A stretch of 64,000 nucleotides of DNA, from NCBI GenBank assembly GCA_015680685.1, contig MNCI01034664.1:1017642-1081641 (forward strand), read 5' to 3'. This document shows, one piece after another, positions 1 to 10,317 of this stretch. Under the pieces are notes generated by a model, which was not told the origin of the DNA, ran no database searches, and saw only the letters and a list, made by a program, of their open reading frames with translations. The stretch's first letter is position 1, and every line of letters starts with the position of its first letter. The position numbers and the translations under genes are program-made. The stretch is from Gnetum montanum (lineage: Eukaryota; Streptophyta; Gnetopsida; Gnetales; Gnetaceae).

Positions 1-1019
1 GCTTATGAAAAAAAAAACTTCCAAGGCTCTTCACCAAATAAGCATTTAACTACCCACTTAGCACATAAAACAATATCCTACTTATAAAAATTCACCAATC
101 CAAATTTGTGATCCTTTTTTTAACAAGTGTGTATGTCCCAAGCAACAAGCCAAATTATTTTCTAGTACTTCAAAGGAAATTTCACACATGCTAATTAATG
201 CCATGATATGTAGAATACTAGGAGCCCAACATGATGAATAATACATACGAGTAGCTTGAATTATATGCTTATAAATAATAAACTTAGCAACCCTTGAAAG
301 ATTCTTCTTCTAACACCTAATAAGTTTTTGTTCAATTTTCTTCATTGTAACATTCCATAAAGTTTTTGAAGACCTAGCAAAGGAAAAAGAAATGTCTAAT
401 AATTTGAAAACATTTCACTTTTTTAGAAAATTCCAAGATTTAGACTAAGTCTATTCTTTAAACCCATTATTTCAAAAAATAGAAAATTCGAACTAATCAA
501 TTTGAGAGCCTAAAAGTTTGCAATATTGATCAACACGATAAAAAAGATGATTTGCAATATCTTAGTCATTTTTTATCATAAAAAAAAGAGTCATCTACGA
601 ATGTTCCTAGTTCTTCTATATAGCATAACATAAGAAATCTATAGCAAGGATGAAGAGATAAGGAGCAAGAGGGAAACCTTGCCTAATTAAGCATTCAAGC
701 TTAAAACTATTGGTAATGCTAACATTTGTAGCCACAAGTGCATTAGCATCTATAAAAAAAGTCTCCACCATTCCAATAAACTTTTCTTTAAAACCATATT
801 TTCAAAGACAAGTGATAATAAACTACCATTCAATTCTATCATATTCTTTAGCATAATTAAGCTTCAAAAAAGCAATGTCTTGTTTGGAATTATTAATCCA
901 CTACATATCCTCCCAAGCTGCAATAACATTATCTAGAATATATCTACTTTTGATAAAGCCTATTTGCATTAAAGAAATTAAGTAAGAAATAATTAGTTTT
1001 AATCTTTTATCACTAGCTT

Positions 1020-1021
<2 letters not shown>
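1..1021 (-). mobile_element. LINE (L1-type) reverse transcriptase remnant, downstream part
   Basis: Reverse-complement translation gives, in pieces, the plant LINE reverse transcriptase palm. A block reading like RYILDNVIAAWEDM and then KQDIALLKLNYAKEYDRIEW lies at about 830-965. A block like IRQGFPLAPYLFILAIDFL lies at about 640-700, and an FVDDS catalytic pair (family consensus FADDT) at about 577-600. The order is the one expected in non-LTR retrotransposons. The two catalytic aspartates remain, but stops and frameshifts make it a pseudogene. It is cut by the window's left edge, so its 3' end and poly-A tail are not visible. The upstream half lies beyond the MITE at 1052-1414. The assignment rests on recognised LINE RT motifs; the clade is not resolved. 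Confidence 0.8.

Positions 1022-1059
<38 letters not shown>
1022..1059. repeat. (AT)n microsatellite
   Basis: A pure AT dinucleotide run of about 19 units abuts the left terminus of the hairpin MITE. The right MITE terminus ends in a much shorter TATATAT, so the run probably expanded from TA-rich terminal or target-site sequence. Confidence 0.95.
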
Positions 1060-1061
<2 letters not shown>

Positions 1062-1414
1062 ATTGGCTGAGATGATTTTAAATAAGATGATTTTAACCAA
1101 GCTCAACTATTGGACGAGGTAACAAGATATCTAAAAATGAAATCACTCATCCATCCTCTGTTTTCCCAATTTAGTTTTACCCCTCAGTCAAGTTTGTTCT
1201 GGCTTTGTTTATTCATGGAGTTTTTGAGTGTTATTTATGCAAGAGATTTATTTCTCAAAAATGCAATCAATAAACAAAAACAGAACAAACTTAACTGAAA
1301 GGGTAAAGCTAAATTGGAAAAGAGGTAGAGAAACAGAGGATGGCTGAGTGATTCAATTTTTAGATATCTTGTTAATCATCTTATTTAAAATCATCTTGGC
1401 CAATTGATATATAT
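1052..1414. mobile_element. Foldback/MITE, near full-length hairpin
   Basis: The sequence from CAATTGGC at 1060 to GCCAATTG at about 1406 is one inverted repeat. Each arm is about 150-170 bp and they pair almost throughout, leaving a loop of only about 10 nt near 1230-1240. The left arm carries about 24 extra bases near 1115-1140 that are absent from the right arm. Both outer ends run into TATATA, consistent with insertion at a TA-rich site. There is no transposase. The element sits inside the LINE remnant and splits it. A single ambiguous base lies at 1415, directly at the right end. The superfamily is not assigned; Stowaway/mariner-like is one option given the TA-rich ends. Confidence 0.85.
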
Positions 1415-1429
1415 NTGTTCTAACGTGGT

Positions 1430-2040
1430 GATGTTGATAAACTTCACTTCCCTCCCACCCACCATCGTGCTAAATGTGTTCACCTCTCAACTAAAATGAC
1501 ATTTTATCAAAATTTATAAATAGAATTTAGAAGAGTAATAGGATACCAATTACTAATCTCAAAAAGATCACCTTTCTTAGTAATAAGTTTGATGACTTCT
1601 CTATTTAGCTCTTGACAAAGAGAAAATTGTTCAATAGCTTCTACAAAAATACAATAAAGGTCCATACCAACAACATTCCAATGATTTTTTAAAAATTCAA
1701 TGGATATTCCAAAAAAAAAAAACCTGGAGCTTTATCATTGGCAATGATGAACATTATATCTTTAATTTTAGTAAGAGAGATATCTTGTTCAAGAAGATGA
1801 TTGTAACTACTATGAACAATATTAGGTAAATGATCATAATTAGAGAGAAAATCCTCATGATCAAAGCCCTCTACAACAAATATACATTGAAAATGTATTT
1901 TTTAAAAAAATATTTAATGATAAGAGGATTAGAACTAATTTGACCATTAACTTCCATGAAGTCAATAATAAGTAAACTACCTTTACCTTTTCAAAATTTT
2001 AAAAATTCCGTGCATGGGTTTTCCTCTATTTCTAGTGTAT
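1430..2040 (-). mobile_element. LINE reverse transcriptase remnant, upstream part
   Basis: The reverse complement at about 1500-1610 reads like GDLFEISNWYPITLLNSIYK, the finger motif of plant L1-type RT (consensus NWRPISLLN.IYK). Further upstream, to about 1900, a block with APGF and NHWNVVGMDL matches the segment before it. This is the N-terminal RT portion of the LINE at 1-1021. About 50 residues expected between the halves are not recognisable. The upstream boundary is uncertain: recognisable LINE sequence fades near 2000 and the LTR of element B begins soon after. Confidence 0.75.
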
Positions 2041-2074
2041 GGACACCTCTTTTGATTTCCTTGTTCTTTTCTCT

Positions 2075-2341
2075 ACATGTGTGTTTTTAAAGGTTTTGGG
2101 CTCTGTCAAGATTTAGGCTCTTAGGAGAGATGTCTTGGAAGATAGAAGATGTTTGGGCTAAGTTGAGATCTTACAAGAGACATCTTGGGATTTTTTATAG
2201 ACATCTTACCATAAAGTGAAATGTCCCAAATCAATATGAGACATCTCACAAGTTACTAAGACATCCTAGGTTAGGCTGAGATGTTCTAACTATAGTGGAG
2301 ACGTCCCAGGCCCAGATGAGACATCTCCCTAGAATGGCTAG
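2075..2341 (+). repeat. Element B 5' LTR, first part (start approximate)
   Basis: This is the left part of a plus-strand chromovirus LTR; it resumes at 8322 after element A1. It carries an irregular array of AGACATC-type words (about eight copies of AGACATCT, AGATGTCT or GGGACGTCC variants between 2125 and 2330). A further AGACATCC follows A1 at about 8337, which links the two parts. The partner 3' LTR is outside the window, so the start is only an estimate; 2075 is the first plausible TG after LINE homology ends. Confidence 0.6.
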
Positions 2342-3226
2342 TGATGAGTGGTGAGGTATCCCTACACTCAACCATACAAATACGAGCGTTCACACATGAT
2401 CTAGTCGAACTTTGCAGATGGACTAGTTATGGTATTTAAATAGTTACACATTGATTGTAGTTCACTATCTTCCCACTTGGACTAGTATTTGTTTTGTCAC
2501 ATATGGTTTAGTCCAAAGTGAGGTGTATGATGTGGTCCTAACTAGTGCTACTCCTAAAGACAATGGAAATAACTTTGTTTAAGCTAATAGGGAATGGGAG
2601 AATAGAATCTAAGCTAGCCTAAGTGCGATGAGCACCCATCCTTAATCATCCGTACACATCTTGGACCTTGTGTAACACTACTTTTGGGATTACCAAGTTC
2701 ATGTTACTTAAACACTCCTAGATACGCTACTGGGATACCAAGTAGTCACACTTAAATGCTTGTGATTAAGTCATACTCATTCCGCATTTAATAACAGGGA
2801 TAGTAGATGAAGGTAAAGAAATATTAACTAAGAAAGCAATAAATAACAATAACAGTTAAATAATTAAAACTAAGTGAATGTTGTAATGATGAAGTAATCT
2901 TAATCTTTATTACCGATCATATGCGTGTCCAAGTATGTCACACTCGAATAAAGGTTCCGTACAATTACAATCATCATACTACAGGCATGCACTAGGGAAA
3001 GAGTTGAGATGAACTAAAAAAATGAACAAAATAACTCTACTTCTATACTTACTCTAACTCTAACTGACCCTTTCTTGTGCATCCAAATGTGGTATTTATA
3101 GGCTTGCATAGGAACCATGATATTGCATATCCGATATCATTAGCCAGGCTATGATATCACGTACCCAATATTGTGGATCTGATATCGTGGGTTCGATATT
3201 GGAGCCTGACAAATCATGGTTCATCA
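2342..3226 (-). repeat. A1 3' LTR
   Basis: This 885-bp direct repeat matches 7434-8321. On the plus strand it begins TGATGAGTGG and ends GGTTCATCA; read in element direction it starts TGATGAACC. It holds a TATA box (3091-3102) and a decayed GATATC array. Confidence 0.93.
3091..3200 (-). promoter_or_regulatory. A1 3' LTR promoter: TATA box and GATATC array
   Basis: In element direction a CCTATAAATACC TATA box (3091-3102) is preceded by a GATATC array (3119-3200). Only three copies remain exact here; others have become GATATT or AATATT. The same array is better preserved in the other LTR at 8214-8295. Confidence 0.65.
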
Positions 3227-3240
3227 TACCCCCACGACTG
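3227..3240 (-). promoter_or_regulatory. A1 polypurine tract
   Basis: The minus strand reads CAGTCGTGGGGGTA directly before the 3' LTR. The same GTCGTGGGGGTA precedes the 3' LTR of element H at 22276-22287, which fixes the element's direction. Confidence 0.8.
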
Positions 3241-3406
3241 AATGAAAACTTGTCCTCGAGTTGAACAAAATGAGAATAAGCCCAATTGATTACACAGTGG
3301 ATAGGTATGGGATTATTGACTGACTAGAAATTTATTTATGCCATAGTGGATAATTGAATATGACAAAATTGGGACACAAACACAAACTTATAGAATTTAT
3401 TGGAAC

Positions 3407-3844
3407 TCATGTGGTTCCTGGTGGTAGTGGTTCCTCCATGGGTCTCTTCCCCTTGTCTTGTGCTCTAGGTTTTGGAAGTTGATGGCTTTGAAGGCGTGCT
3501 TGGAGCTTTTCCTCTTCAGTTTGGGGGTCTTGTGTCATCCATGCTAATGCTCCAATGTTTGATGGAGTCAACACCTCCCATGAACACGGTAGCTGCGGGA
3601 ACACTTGATTGGCCTTAACATGCTATGCCGCAAATAGCCGTCACTCCTCTTCATGGGCTCGGGCCTTGACCTCTCCACCTTTTTCCTGGCTAGATTATGT
3701 AGTGATAGGAGTTCCCTGATGGATGTTGAATGATTGTGCCTCTTGCTTTGCATGTTCTACATGAGGTCCTTGGCCTCTACCTCCCCCTGGGCATTCAGTT
3801 GCACCTTGAGAAGGTCCTCCTTGTTGTCCTCTTTTAGGGGCCAT
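3407..3844 (-). pseudogene. A1 extra ORF, internally deleted remnant
   Basis: Read on the minus strand from an ATG at 3844, a basic, Gly/Gln-rich start (MAPKRGQQGG) is followed by stops and then by the conserved C-terminus of the extra ORF. That C-terminus has the core FPQLPCSWEVLTP, then NIGALAWMTQDPQ, and a Lys/Pro-rich tail ending at 3407. The same tail closes the longer extra ORF of H (about 21910-22095), and related tails occur in G (about 41000-41200) and E (about 60640-60860). The domain and coiled-coil region found in H at 19560-21800 is missing, so A1 kept only the ends. Its function is unknown. Position downstream of gag and just before the PPT is where Athila elements carry an env-like ORF, but I see no signal peptide or membrane segment here. 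Confidence 0.6.
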
Positions 3845-3849
3845 CTATA

Positions 3850-5270
3850 ATCATACAAAGATCAATTATTAGTAAGGTTATTGAAAGAAGTTCAATTATT
3901 CCATACCTTACTCATTGCCTTTAATAAATGTTGAATTCTTTACTTAGTGTGATTTTAGAGTTAGAAATTTTTTTCAAGGAAGTTGCCCTAAAATTTTAAT
4001 GTCAAACCTAATTTGTTTAGGTGACACATAAAAGGACACGTAATGGGTTTGAGGAACATTTGATAAAATGATGACAAAGGAAAGAATATATTTGGCAATG
4101 AAGTATTCGAAGGGTATAAAATGATGTGGCGGTGTGCAACAAGTACAAATTACAAAAGTCACATAAGTGGGTCCTTCCCAAAGCAGGTTCCAACCTATAA
4201 TTCCCTTGCATAACCACACCTTAAAATGTTTGTAGGCACTAGAAGGGTTAAATGTAATCCACACCAGTTCCACAAAACACGCACATGTAGATACTGCTAT
4301 GATGAGGTATGAATTCAATGCTACACAAGACACGAGTCACAAATACATGAACAGCAAGATGGGATGAATTGTAGAAGGGATTGCAAAGATTGGGATATGA
4401 GGTAACTAACCCATGGTATAATGAATCCTAAGTGTAGGATGTCATTAATGTATCATTAGCTTATCGCTCCAAAATCAAGACCAAGTCCATTCCTGCGATC
4501 AGTGACATCACATTGTTTCATCCAATGATGGACAACTATAAGAGCATCATGACAGCAAGGCATATGATCACTTGGTGTTTTGTTCAAGGGAGGAGTGATT
4601 GAGAATTTTTGGAACACTTTTCTTGATCTTTGTGTCACTTTTTTCTTGGCCGCCTTGGCAGACTTTTTTTTCTCTTCTTTTTTTTTGATGCGTAATCCAA
4701 AGAAGCCACCTACCTTCAAGCATGGATGCATGTCTTTCCAGTGAGACCCCCTAGAATAGCATTGGGTTTTTTTTTTTTGAGTGCCTTTATTACTCTTACT
4801 TCCATTTTTCATTAGATCTACAAGGATCTTAATACAACCAGGCTGCATGATAACTCCTACAAATGTCACCAAAGAGAATCCACAAGTCCCCTTGATGTCA
4901 CACCTTGGTCATTCCTTCTTAGTCCATCATTCTTCGCTTTGGGCATAATGAGCACAAAATTAATTTTAAGTTTTCATGATGACAAGAATACCATCGTACC
5001 CAGAGTAGAACCTCTTATTAATAGAATGGTTGAGTGGATGTGGTGGGCTCACTGTCCAACTAATTAGTTACTCGAGACTTGATAGCATAGAACAACACCT
5101 TAACCAATGAGTCACATGAGTGTTTTATTCATAGATGAGATTACCCATAAAAAGATAAAATAACAAACAAAAATAAAAATAAAAGGATAAAACAACAAAT
5201 TGAAAGATGAAAAATTAGAAAACAAAAAATTGTAAAATTAAAGAAAAGGAAAAACATTTATTAATCCTGC
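3850..5270 (-). other. A1 spacer between gag and extra ORF
   Basis: No convincing gene is present. The region aligns with 17540-19000 of element H over several blocks, for example around 4140-4320 with 18400-18600 and around 4440-4900 with 17880-18300. It contains poly-A/T tracts next to the end of gag. Frames of up to 138 codons occur (4456-4872) but are not kept open in H. It occupies the place where pol lies in F and G. Confidence 0.7.
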
Positions 5271-5273
5271 TTG

Positions 5274-7301
5274 TTAGAATGGGGGGTATCCCCCGCAACT
5301 AAACTTTTGATCATGGCGAGAATTAATAAATGGAAGGGTTGGATCCATGCATTTCAGACATATTAGGACTTGGTCATATCCAAACCATTGGGTGTCTTTT
5401 GATGTGGTGGTTGGAATGTACACAAATTGGGGTGCACACACTATATTAAAGTTGACATAGTGGGGCAAGTTAGAAGATGTGGTTAATTGATACAGAGTTG
5501 ACCCACTATGGCATCCTTAATCGTAAGATGGTATGCAAGGATCAATATGTCTCCCTAAGTGGTTATATTCATTAGGCCACATAGTTTTTGGAGTGTTGAT
5601 TGGTGGCCCAGATAAAGTAATAGGAGGCACTGAGTTTGAGGATAAAGATGCATCATAGCATTTGGCTTGTGCTGAGTTGGAGGATGCAGTGGTTTTAGAA
5701 TCATGTTGTTTCTTTCTACAGCCATGCCTAAAGAAAGAACACTTTTGAGTACCTCCACTACTATTGATAGTAGCAACACAAGTAACGTTTGTGGGTTGAT
5801 GCTGTGGTGCAAACCCTTTTGGTACTATTGTTGGCGATGTAGAAGGAAATGAAGGATGAGAATATTGAATTTGAGGAGAAGTGTAAGGCACATGAGATGG
5901 TGATTTTCTTGGAGAGATCATGGGTTGATAGTACTTAGGAGAATGATAATAATGTGGCGAGATAGAGGATGTTGACCCAGTTGGAGAAACAGGATGTTGA
6001 ACCTGATAAGCACTTAGGTTCAGATGATATGAAGGGTGTGACAAGTTTGAGTGTGGCCTCCCCCATGACTAAGATTTTTGCCACTGTGATTGAACATAGT
6101 ATTTTTGTACGAACTCTGGATGTAACATTCTTCCCCAATACTCTTGTAAATGTGACAACATTGGGCATTGAACTTTGGGATGATCATACAAGCAAACATT
6201 ACATTGATACATATGATTAGCAGTTGAGTTCTTATTCTCTTCAATCCTTCTTTCTGATTGTGTAAGGGTGTTCTATCCTGCTTCTTGGTTCATCATGGTT
6301 CTACCTCTAATAGTGTTGGTATATTCTCCACATTTTTCATGCATCCATTCCATCATCTTATTGATATTTTCCTTAATTTCATCTAGTGATTGTGGTATTG
6401 GCAAAGATGATTCCTCCTCCTTGAGGTGAGTTGATTTCTCCTCTTCCTGGTTATGGACCTTTGTTAAATTGAGATTTTGATCCCGTTGAGATTTTTCAAC
6501 ATTCTCCCATTTAGCCATCTCTCCTTCTTCTTTTGCTACCCACTTAATAAGCTCTTAGAATTGGTGGGTCCATAGTTTGTATAGTTGACCTAGCACATAC
6601 ATCCCTAGGGTCTCCCTTGTTTTGTTACGGAGCCCATCTATGATGTCATACATTAGCCTTTCCTCGGAAAACCCATGGCCTGGGAAATTATTTAACAATG
6701 AATAGTATCTTTCTAAGGCCATGTCTAAGGGTTCATGTTGCTCTTGTTTCCACTCTTGGATTTTTCTCCTCAAGGTTGACACTCTTGCATAAGTTTGATA
6801 TCTTTCATTGAAGAGTTCTACCATTGTTGGCCAACGTTGAATTAATTTTGGTCTTAAGGACCTATACCATACTTTTGCTTGGCCAACGAGTGTCAGAGGA
6901 AAGAGCTTAAGTTTTTGCCATCCATTATCAATATTGTTCCATACACAGGCATCATGAAAGGCTTGTAAATGATGTTGTAGATCTAAATCATAGCCTCTTG
7001 AAAACTTGGGAAAGTTTTTTAAATCAAGCCTAGGTAGACAACTTTCCTTATGATGCCTGCAAGATATTTGAACAGCCTCTTGTATATGCATTAGGCTCTT
7101 AGTGGCCAGCAAGGGTTCATCATCACTAGGTAGGTTATGAATTTGCGATTTGGGATGATGTTGTCTTTGTTTATGTACATAGGAGATCCTTGCATAAGAT
7201 TGAGTACTCCCAACTTCGTCTTCATCATCATATAATTTGTTGGTTCTCCAATGAATTACCTTACTAGTTGTTGCATTGTCATAGTCTTTTGAGAGAGGCA
7301 T
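5274..7301 (-). pseudogene. A1 gag (capsid/nucleocapsid) pseudogene
   Basis: This encodes a Ty3/gypsy Gag that would package element RNA in cytoplasmic particles. The start MPLSKDYDNA (7301) opens a 248-codon frame. It contains the Retrotrans_gag-type capsid core: FPKFSRGYDLDLQHHLQAFH, then a WQKLKLFPLTL.GQAKVWY block and a WPTMVELFNERYQTYA block at residues about 95-200. After a stop near 6553 the frame goes on through a charged linker (6518-6273) and a zinc motif C-x2-C-x3-H-x4-C-x4-H at 6150-6203. A Pro/Ser/Gln-rich tail then ends in a FSCGGYPPF box at 5275. Only a handful of stops interrupt about 670 codons, making this the best-preserved gag in the window. No protease follows. H carries the same protein at 15647-17535. 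Confidence 0.88.
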
Positions 7302-7414
7302 TGTGATGAATTATGTGTGGCTTATTTGCAATTACTTTCTTTCTAAAAGGTATATTGTCAAGGCTTCATTATAGCAATCTTGGATGATGTAACTAATCTA
7401 GATAACTAGCACCA

Positions 7415-7432
7415 TCCCCGACAACGGTGCCA
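7415..7432 (-). promoter_or_regulatory. A1 primer-binding site (Asp-tRNA type)
   Basis: The minus strand reads TGGCACCGTTGTCGGGGA, one base inside the 5' LTR. It differs by two transitions from TGGCGCCGTTGCCGGGGA, the Asp-tRNA complement known from Athila/Tat elements. Confidence 0.85.
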
Positions 7433-7433
7433 A

Positions 7434-8321
7434 TGATTAGTGGCAAGGTACCCCTACACTCAACCATATGAATATGAGCGTTCACGCACAATCCAGTCGA
7501 ACTTTGCAGATGGACTAGTTATGGTATTTAGATAGTTACATGTTGATCACAGTTTGTTGTCTTCCCACCTGGACTAGTATTTACTTTTTCACATATGGTT
7601 TAGTCTAGAGTGATGTGTATGATGTGGTCCTAACTAGTGCTACTCCTAGAGGTAATGGAAATAACTTTGTTTAAGCTAATAGGGAGTGGGAGAAGAGAAT
7701 CTAAACTAGCCTAAGTGCAATGAGCATATATCCTTAATCATCTGTATACATCTTGGACCTCGTGTAACACTACTTCTGGGATTACCAAGTGCATGTTACT
7801 TAAACACTCCTAGATACGCTACTGGGATACCAAGTAGTTACACTTAAACGCTCGTGATTAAGTCGTACTCATTCCACATTTAATAATAGGGATAGTAGAT
7901 GAAGGTAAAGAAATATTAACTAAGAAAGCAGTAAATAACAATAACAGTTAAATAATTAAAACTAAGTGAATGCTACAATGATGGAGTAATCTCAATCTTT
8001 ATTATTGGTCATGTGCGTGTCCAAGTACATCACATTCGAATAAAGATTCCACATAATTACAATCATCACACTGTAGGCATGCATTGGGAAAAGAGTTGAG
8101 ATGATGAACTAAAAAAATGAACAAAAAGACTCTACTTCTATACTTACTCTAACTCTAATTGACCCTTTCCTCTACACCCAAATGTGGTATTTATAGGCTT
8201 ACACAGGAACCACGATATCGCGTATCTGATATCGTTAGCCAGGCCATGATATCACGTACTTGATATCGTAGATCCGATATCGTAGGTGTGATATCAAAGC
8301 TTGACAAATCATGGTTCATCA
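7434..8321 (-). repeat. A1 5' LTR
   Basis: This 888-bp repeat matches 2342-3226. It starts TGATTAGTGG and ends TTCATCA on the plus strand and is followed by the target duplication GCTAG (8322-8326). It holds a TATA box at 8186-8197 and six exact GATATC words just upstream of it in element direction. Confidence 0.93.
8186..8295 (-). promoter_or_regulatory. A1 5' LTR promoter: TATA box and six-copy GATATC array
   Basis: In element direction, six GATATC palindromes fall within 82 bp (8214-8295), spaced about 13-19 bp, and several extend to CGATATCG. They end about 20 bp before a CCTATAAATACC TATA box (8186-8197). GATATC is two overlapping GATA cores on opposite strands, so a GATA- or MYB-related factor is a candidate binder; that is inference. 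Confidence 0.65.
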
Positions 8322-8948
8322 GCTAGTTTGATAGTAAGACATCCTAGAAAGGCCAAAGATTATCCAAACAAGTAGGGAAACTTCCAAAATTACAATTCTA
8401 AGTTTGGAAATAGCTAAGACAAGGTGGAAAAAGATGGAAATAATAGAGGATCTTTAAGTTGTGCTTAAGGAAGGTTTCTTAGGGTTTTTATCTTGCTTGA
8501 TTAAGAATTATGGATTATGTTTCGTACCTGTACCATAGAGAGATATGAGTGAGATGCCATGAGATGACAAGAGAGCACATGTAAAGAGTGCATGAGTATG
8601 TTGTAGCTCTTGGTCAATTAATTAAGTATTGATCAAGTATCTCTTATGTCTTGTGAGTTGATATCTCTGTCCTAGGTTATGGGAAAGACTCTCTATTGCT
8701 TGCGTCTTGCATTAAGAATAATCATTGTGTGGTTATAGAGCCTCATGCTCTACAAAATCATTTGAGTATGAGAAAGGTTGTATTTGGATGTTTTGTATGT
8801 TATTGAACCTTATTGTAATCTTCTATTTTAAATAATTGAAGATAGCTAGCTTTCTTGTTTTCTAGCATATTATTATCTTTTTATAATATCTAAATTTAGT
8901 GTTTGGAAGGTGATTTTAATATTTGAGTGAATCTGCTCTAGCTAATCA
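8322..8948 (+). repeat. Element B 5' LTR, second part
   Basis: The LTR resumes after A1 (first base of the target duplication at 8322) and ends with ...CTAATCA at 8948, one base before the primer-binding site. An AGACATCC word at about 8337 continues the motif array of the first part. The total LTR length without A1 is about 0.9 kb. Confidence 0.7.
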
Positions 8949-8949
8949 T

Positions 8950-8961
8950 TGATATTAGAGC
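8950..8961 (+). promoter_or_regulatory. Element B primer-binding site (initiator Met tRNA type)
   Basis: TGATATTAGAGC matches the initiator-Met PBS TGGTATCAGAGC at 10 of 12 positions. Both mismatches are transitions of the kind caused by cytosine deamination. It fixes element B as a plus-strand chromovirus-type element. Confidence 0.8.
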
Positions 8962-9013
8962 TTAGTTTTGATTATTTCTTAGAACTAGTTTGAGGATTTT
9001 ATCAAATTTAGAT

Positions 9014-10300
9014 GTTAGCTAAGAAGAAATAGGTGAAAGCCTTGAACAGAGACATGGAGAGCATGAAGTCTGCCTTCCAACTAGTGGTTGCTCAGTTGAC
9101 CAAAATTAACATAAAGGTAGACAATAATTATAGTCCTAGTCATATCTAAATATGTGATGGTGTTGATCATTCACATTTAGATGAAAAATTTTCGTAGCCT
9201 AGTGGAGACGGAGCAGATGATGAGGAAGGATAATCTAGCTATGGGAGTGTAGGAATTCATCAACCAAGGATTTCAATGAGAGGGAATCTTATTCTTTAGA
9301 TGAGAATCCCAAGGGCTTTAATAGTGATAACTACTTCTTCTCTTAGCAACCTAGATGAGAAAGATGAGAAAAGTCTTACTAGAGCATTCAAAAATGTTGC
9401 AAGACTTCCATACATTAAGTTGAATACTTTTAATGGTTTAGATGATACCAATGCTTTTTCAAGTTAGTTGAAGGTACTTAACAAGAATTTTGAGTTGGAA
9501 GAGGTACTAAATAACTTAAGGGTACATATTACTAAATCCATATTAGAAGGGATGGCTTCTACTTGGTGGGAAAAGGAGTCACAAGATTATGAAAGATAAA
9601 ATGATCAACCCAATAGAGATTGGAATCTAATGAAATATAAATTATGAATAAAATTAGAACAGTCTTGTTAGCTACAAGAGACCATTACAAAGTTAAAATT
9701 CCTAAGCTAAGGTGACAAGAATGTCAAACAATTTTACATCAAATTTTGTGATCTATTCCATTAAGCTAAAGTAAACTAGAAGGAATATGAATAGGCTTCA
9801 ATCTTTTTAGGAGGTCTCAAAATGACATATCAATAGGAGTTATCTTTTTATGAGCCATAAAATCTTGATGAGACTTATGATTTGACTCTTAAGGTAGAAG
9901 AAAAAAACTAAGCTAATTCGGAAACAAAAGCAAAAAAACTTTCAAGAAGAAGAAAAAGAGATTCAAGTCTAAATATGAAGACAAGGATGGTAACCATAAT
10001 AAGAAGATAGAGAAGGGATATGAAAAGGGAAAAGCCAAGAAGGACCAGGGCAAGGGAGGCAAGGATCAAGGAAATAGCTCATCTAAGTTTCAATGCTTCA
10101 AATGTGGAGAATAAGAACATAAGTAATGAGAATGTTCACTTCATAAGGAAACCAAGGGCAATGACATACAAACCATGGACACGGAGGAGACATTAAGCCA
10201 TGCTATTCAAAGAGGTAATCCTAATGCTTCCAATATTGAGAATGTTTTTGAATTAAATTCTTATGCATTCATGAATAATGTGAATACATGAGATCATCCT
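9014..10300 (+). pseudogene. Element B gag pseudogene
   Basis: An ATG at about 9014 opens a Lys-rich start (MLAKKK, then a stop). A helical segment (DMESMKSAFQLVVAQLTKI) follows. The capsid region at about 9380-9620 has the typical LPYIKLNTFNGLDD and GMASTWWEKE blocks. The end is basic and carries a canonical zinc knuckle C-x2-C-x4-H-x4-C at 10094-10135, with three stops inside it. This is the Gag layout of chromoviruses. More than ten in-frame stops make it inactive; many stand where Gln, Arg or Trp would be expected. The frame leads on into a protease region. Confidence 0.8.
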
Positions 10301-10317
10301 AATAGAAAATTGTTATT

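Larger units (their letters stand above)
2342..8321 (-). mobile_element. A1: pol-less Athila/Tat-like LTR retrotransposon, both LTRs present
   Basis: Two LTRs (2342-3226 and 7434-8321) flank a 4.2-kb interior, with perfect target duplications GCTAG at 2337-2341 and 8322-8326. The orientation is minus: an Asp-tRNA-type PBS lies beside the right LTR and a purine tract beside the left. The interior holds gag, a spacer and a shortened extra ORF. No protease, RT, RNase H or integrase can be found. It is inserted in the 5' LTR of element B. Element H (14730-23006) has the same plan, so the missing pol is a family trait rather than one deletion. It is relatively young: gag has only a few stops and the LTRs are close in sequence. 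Confidence 0.92.

Noticed and set aside
1110-1298. 62-codon frame in the MITE
   Set aside because: It lies within the inverted-repeat arms and loop; no protein features, and the frame is a by-product of the hairpin.
3974-4872. Two frames of 119 and 138 codons in A1's spacer
   Set aside because: The homologous sequence in H is broken in these frames, so conservation is not at the protein level.
5969-6220. 83-codon plus-strand frame
   Set aside because: It is antisense to the well-supported A1 gag.
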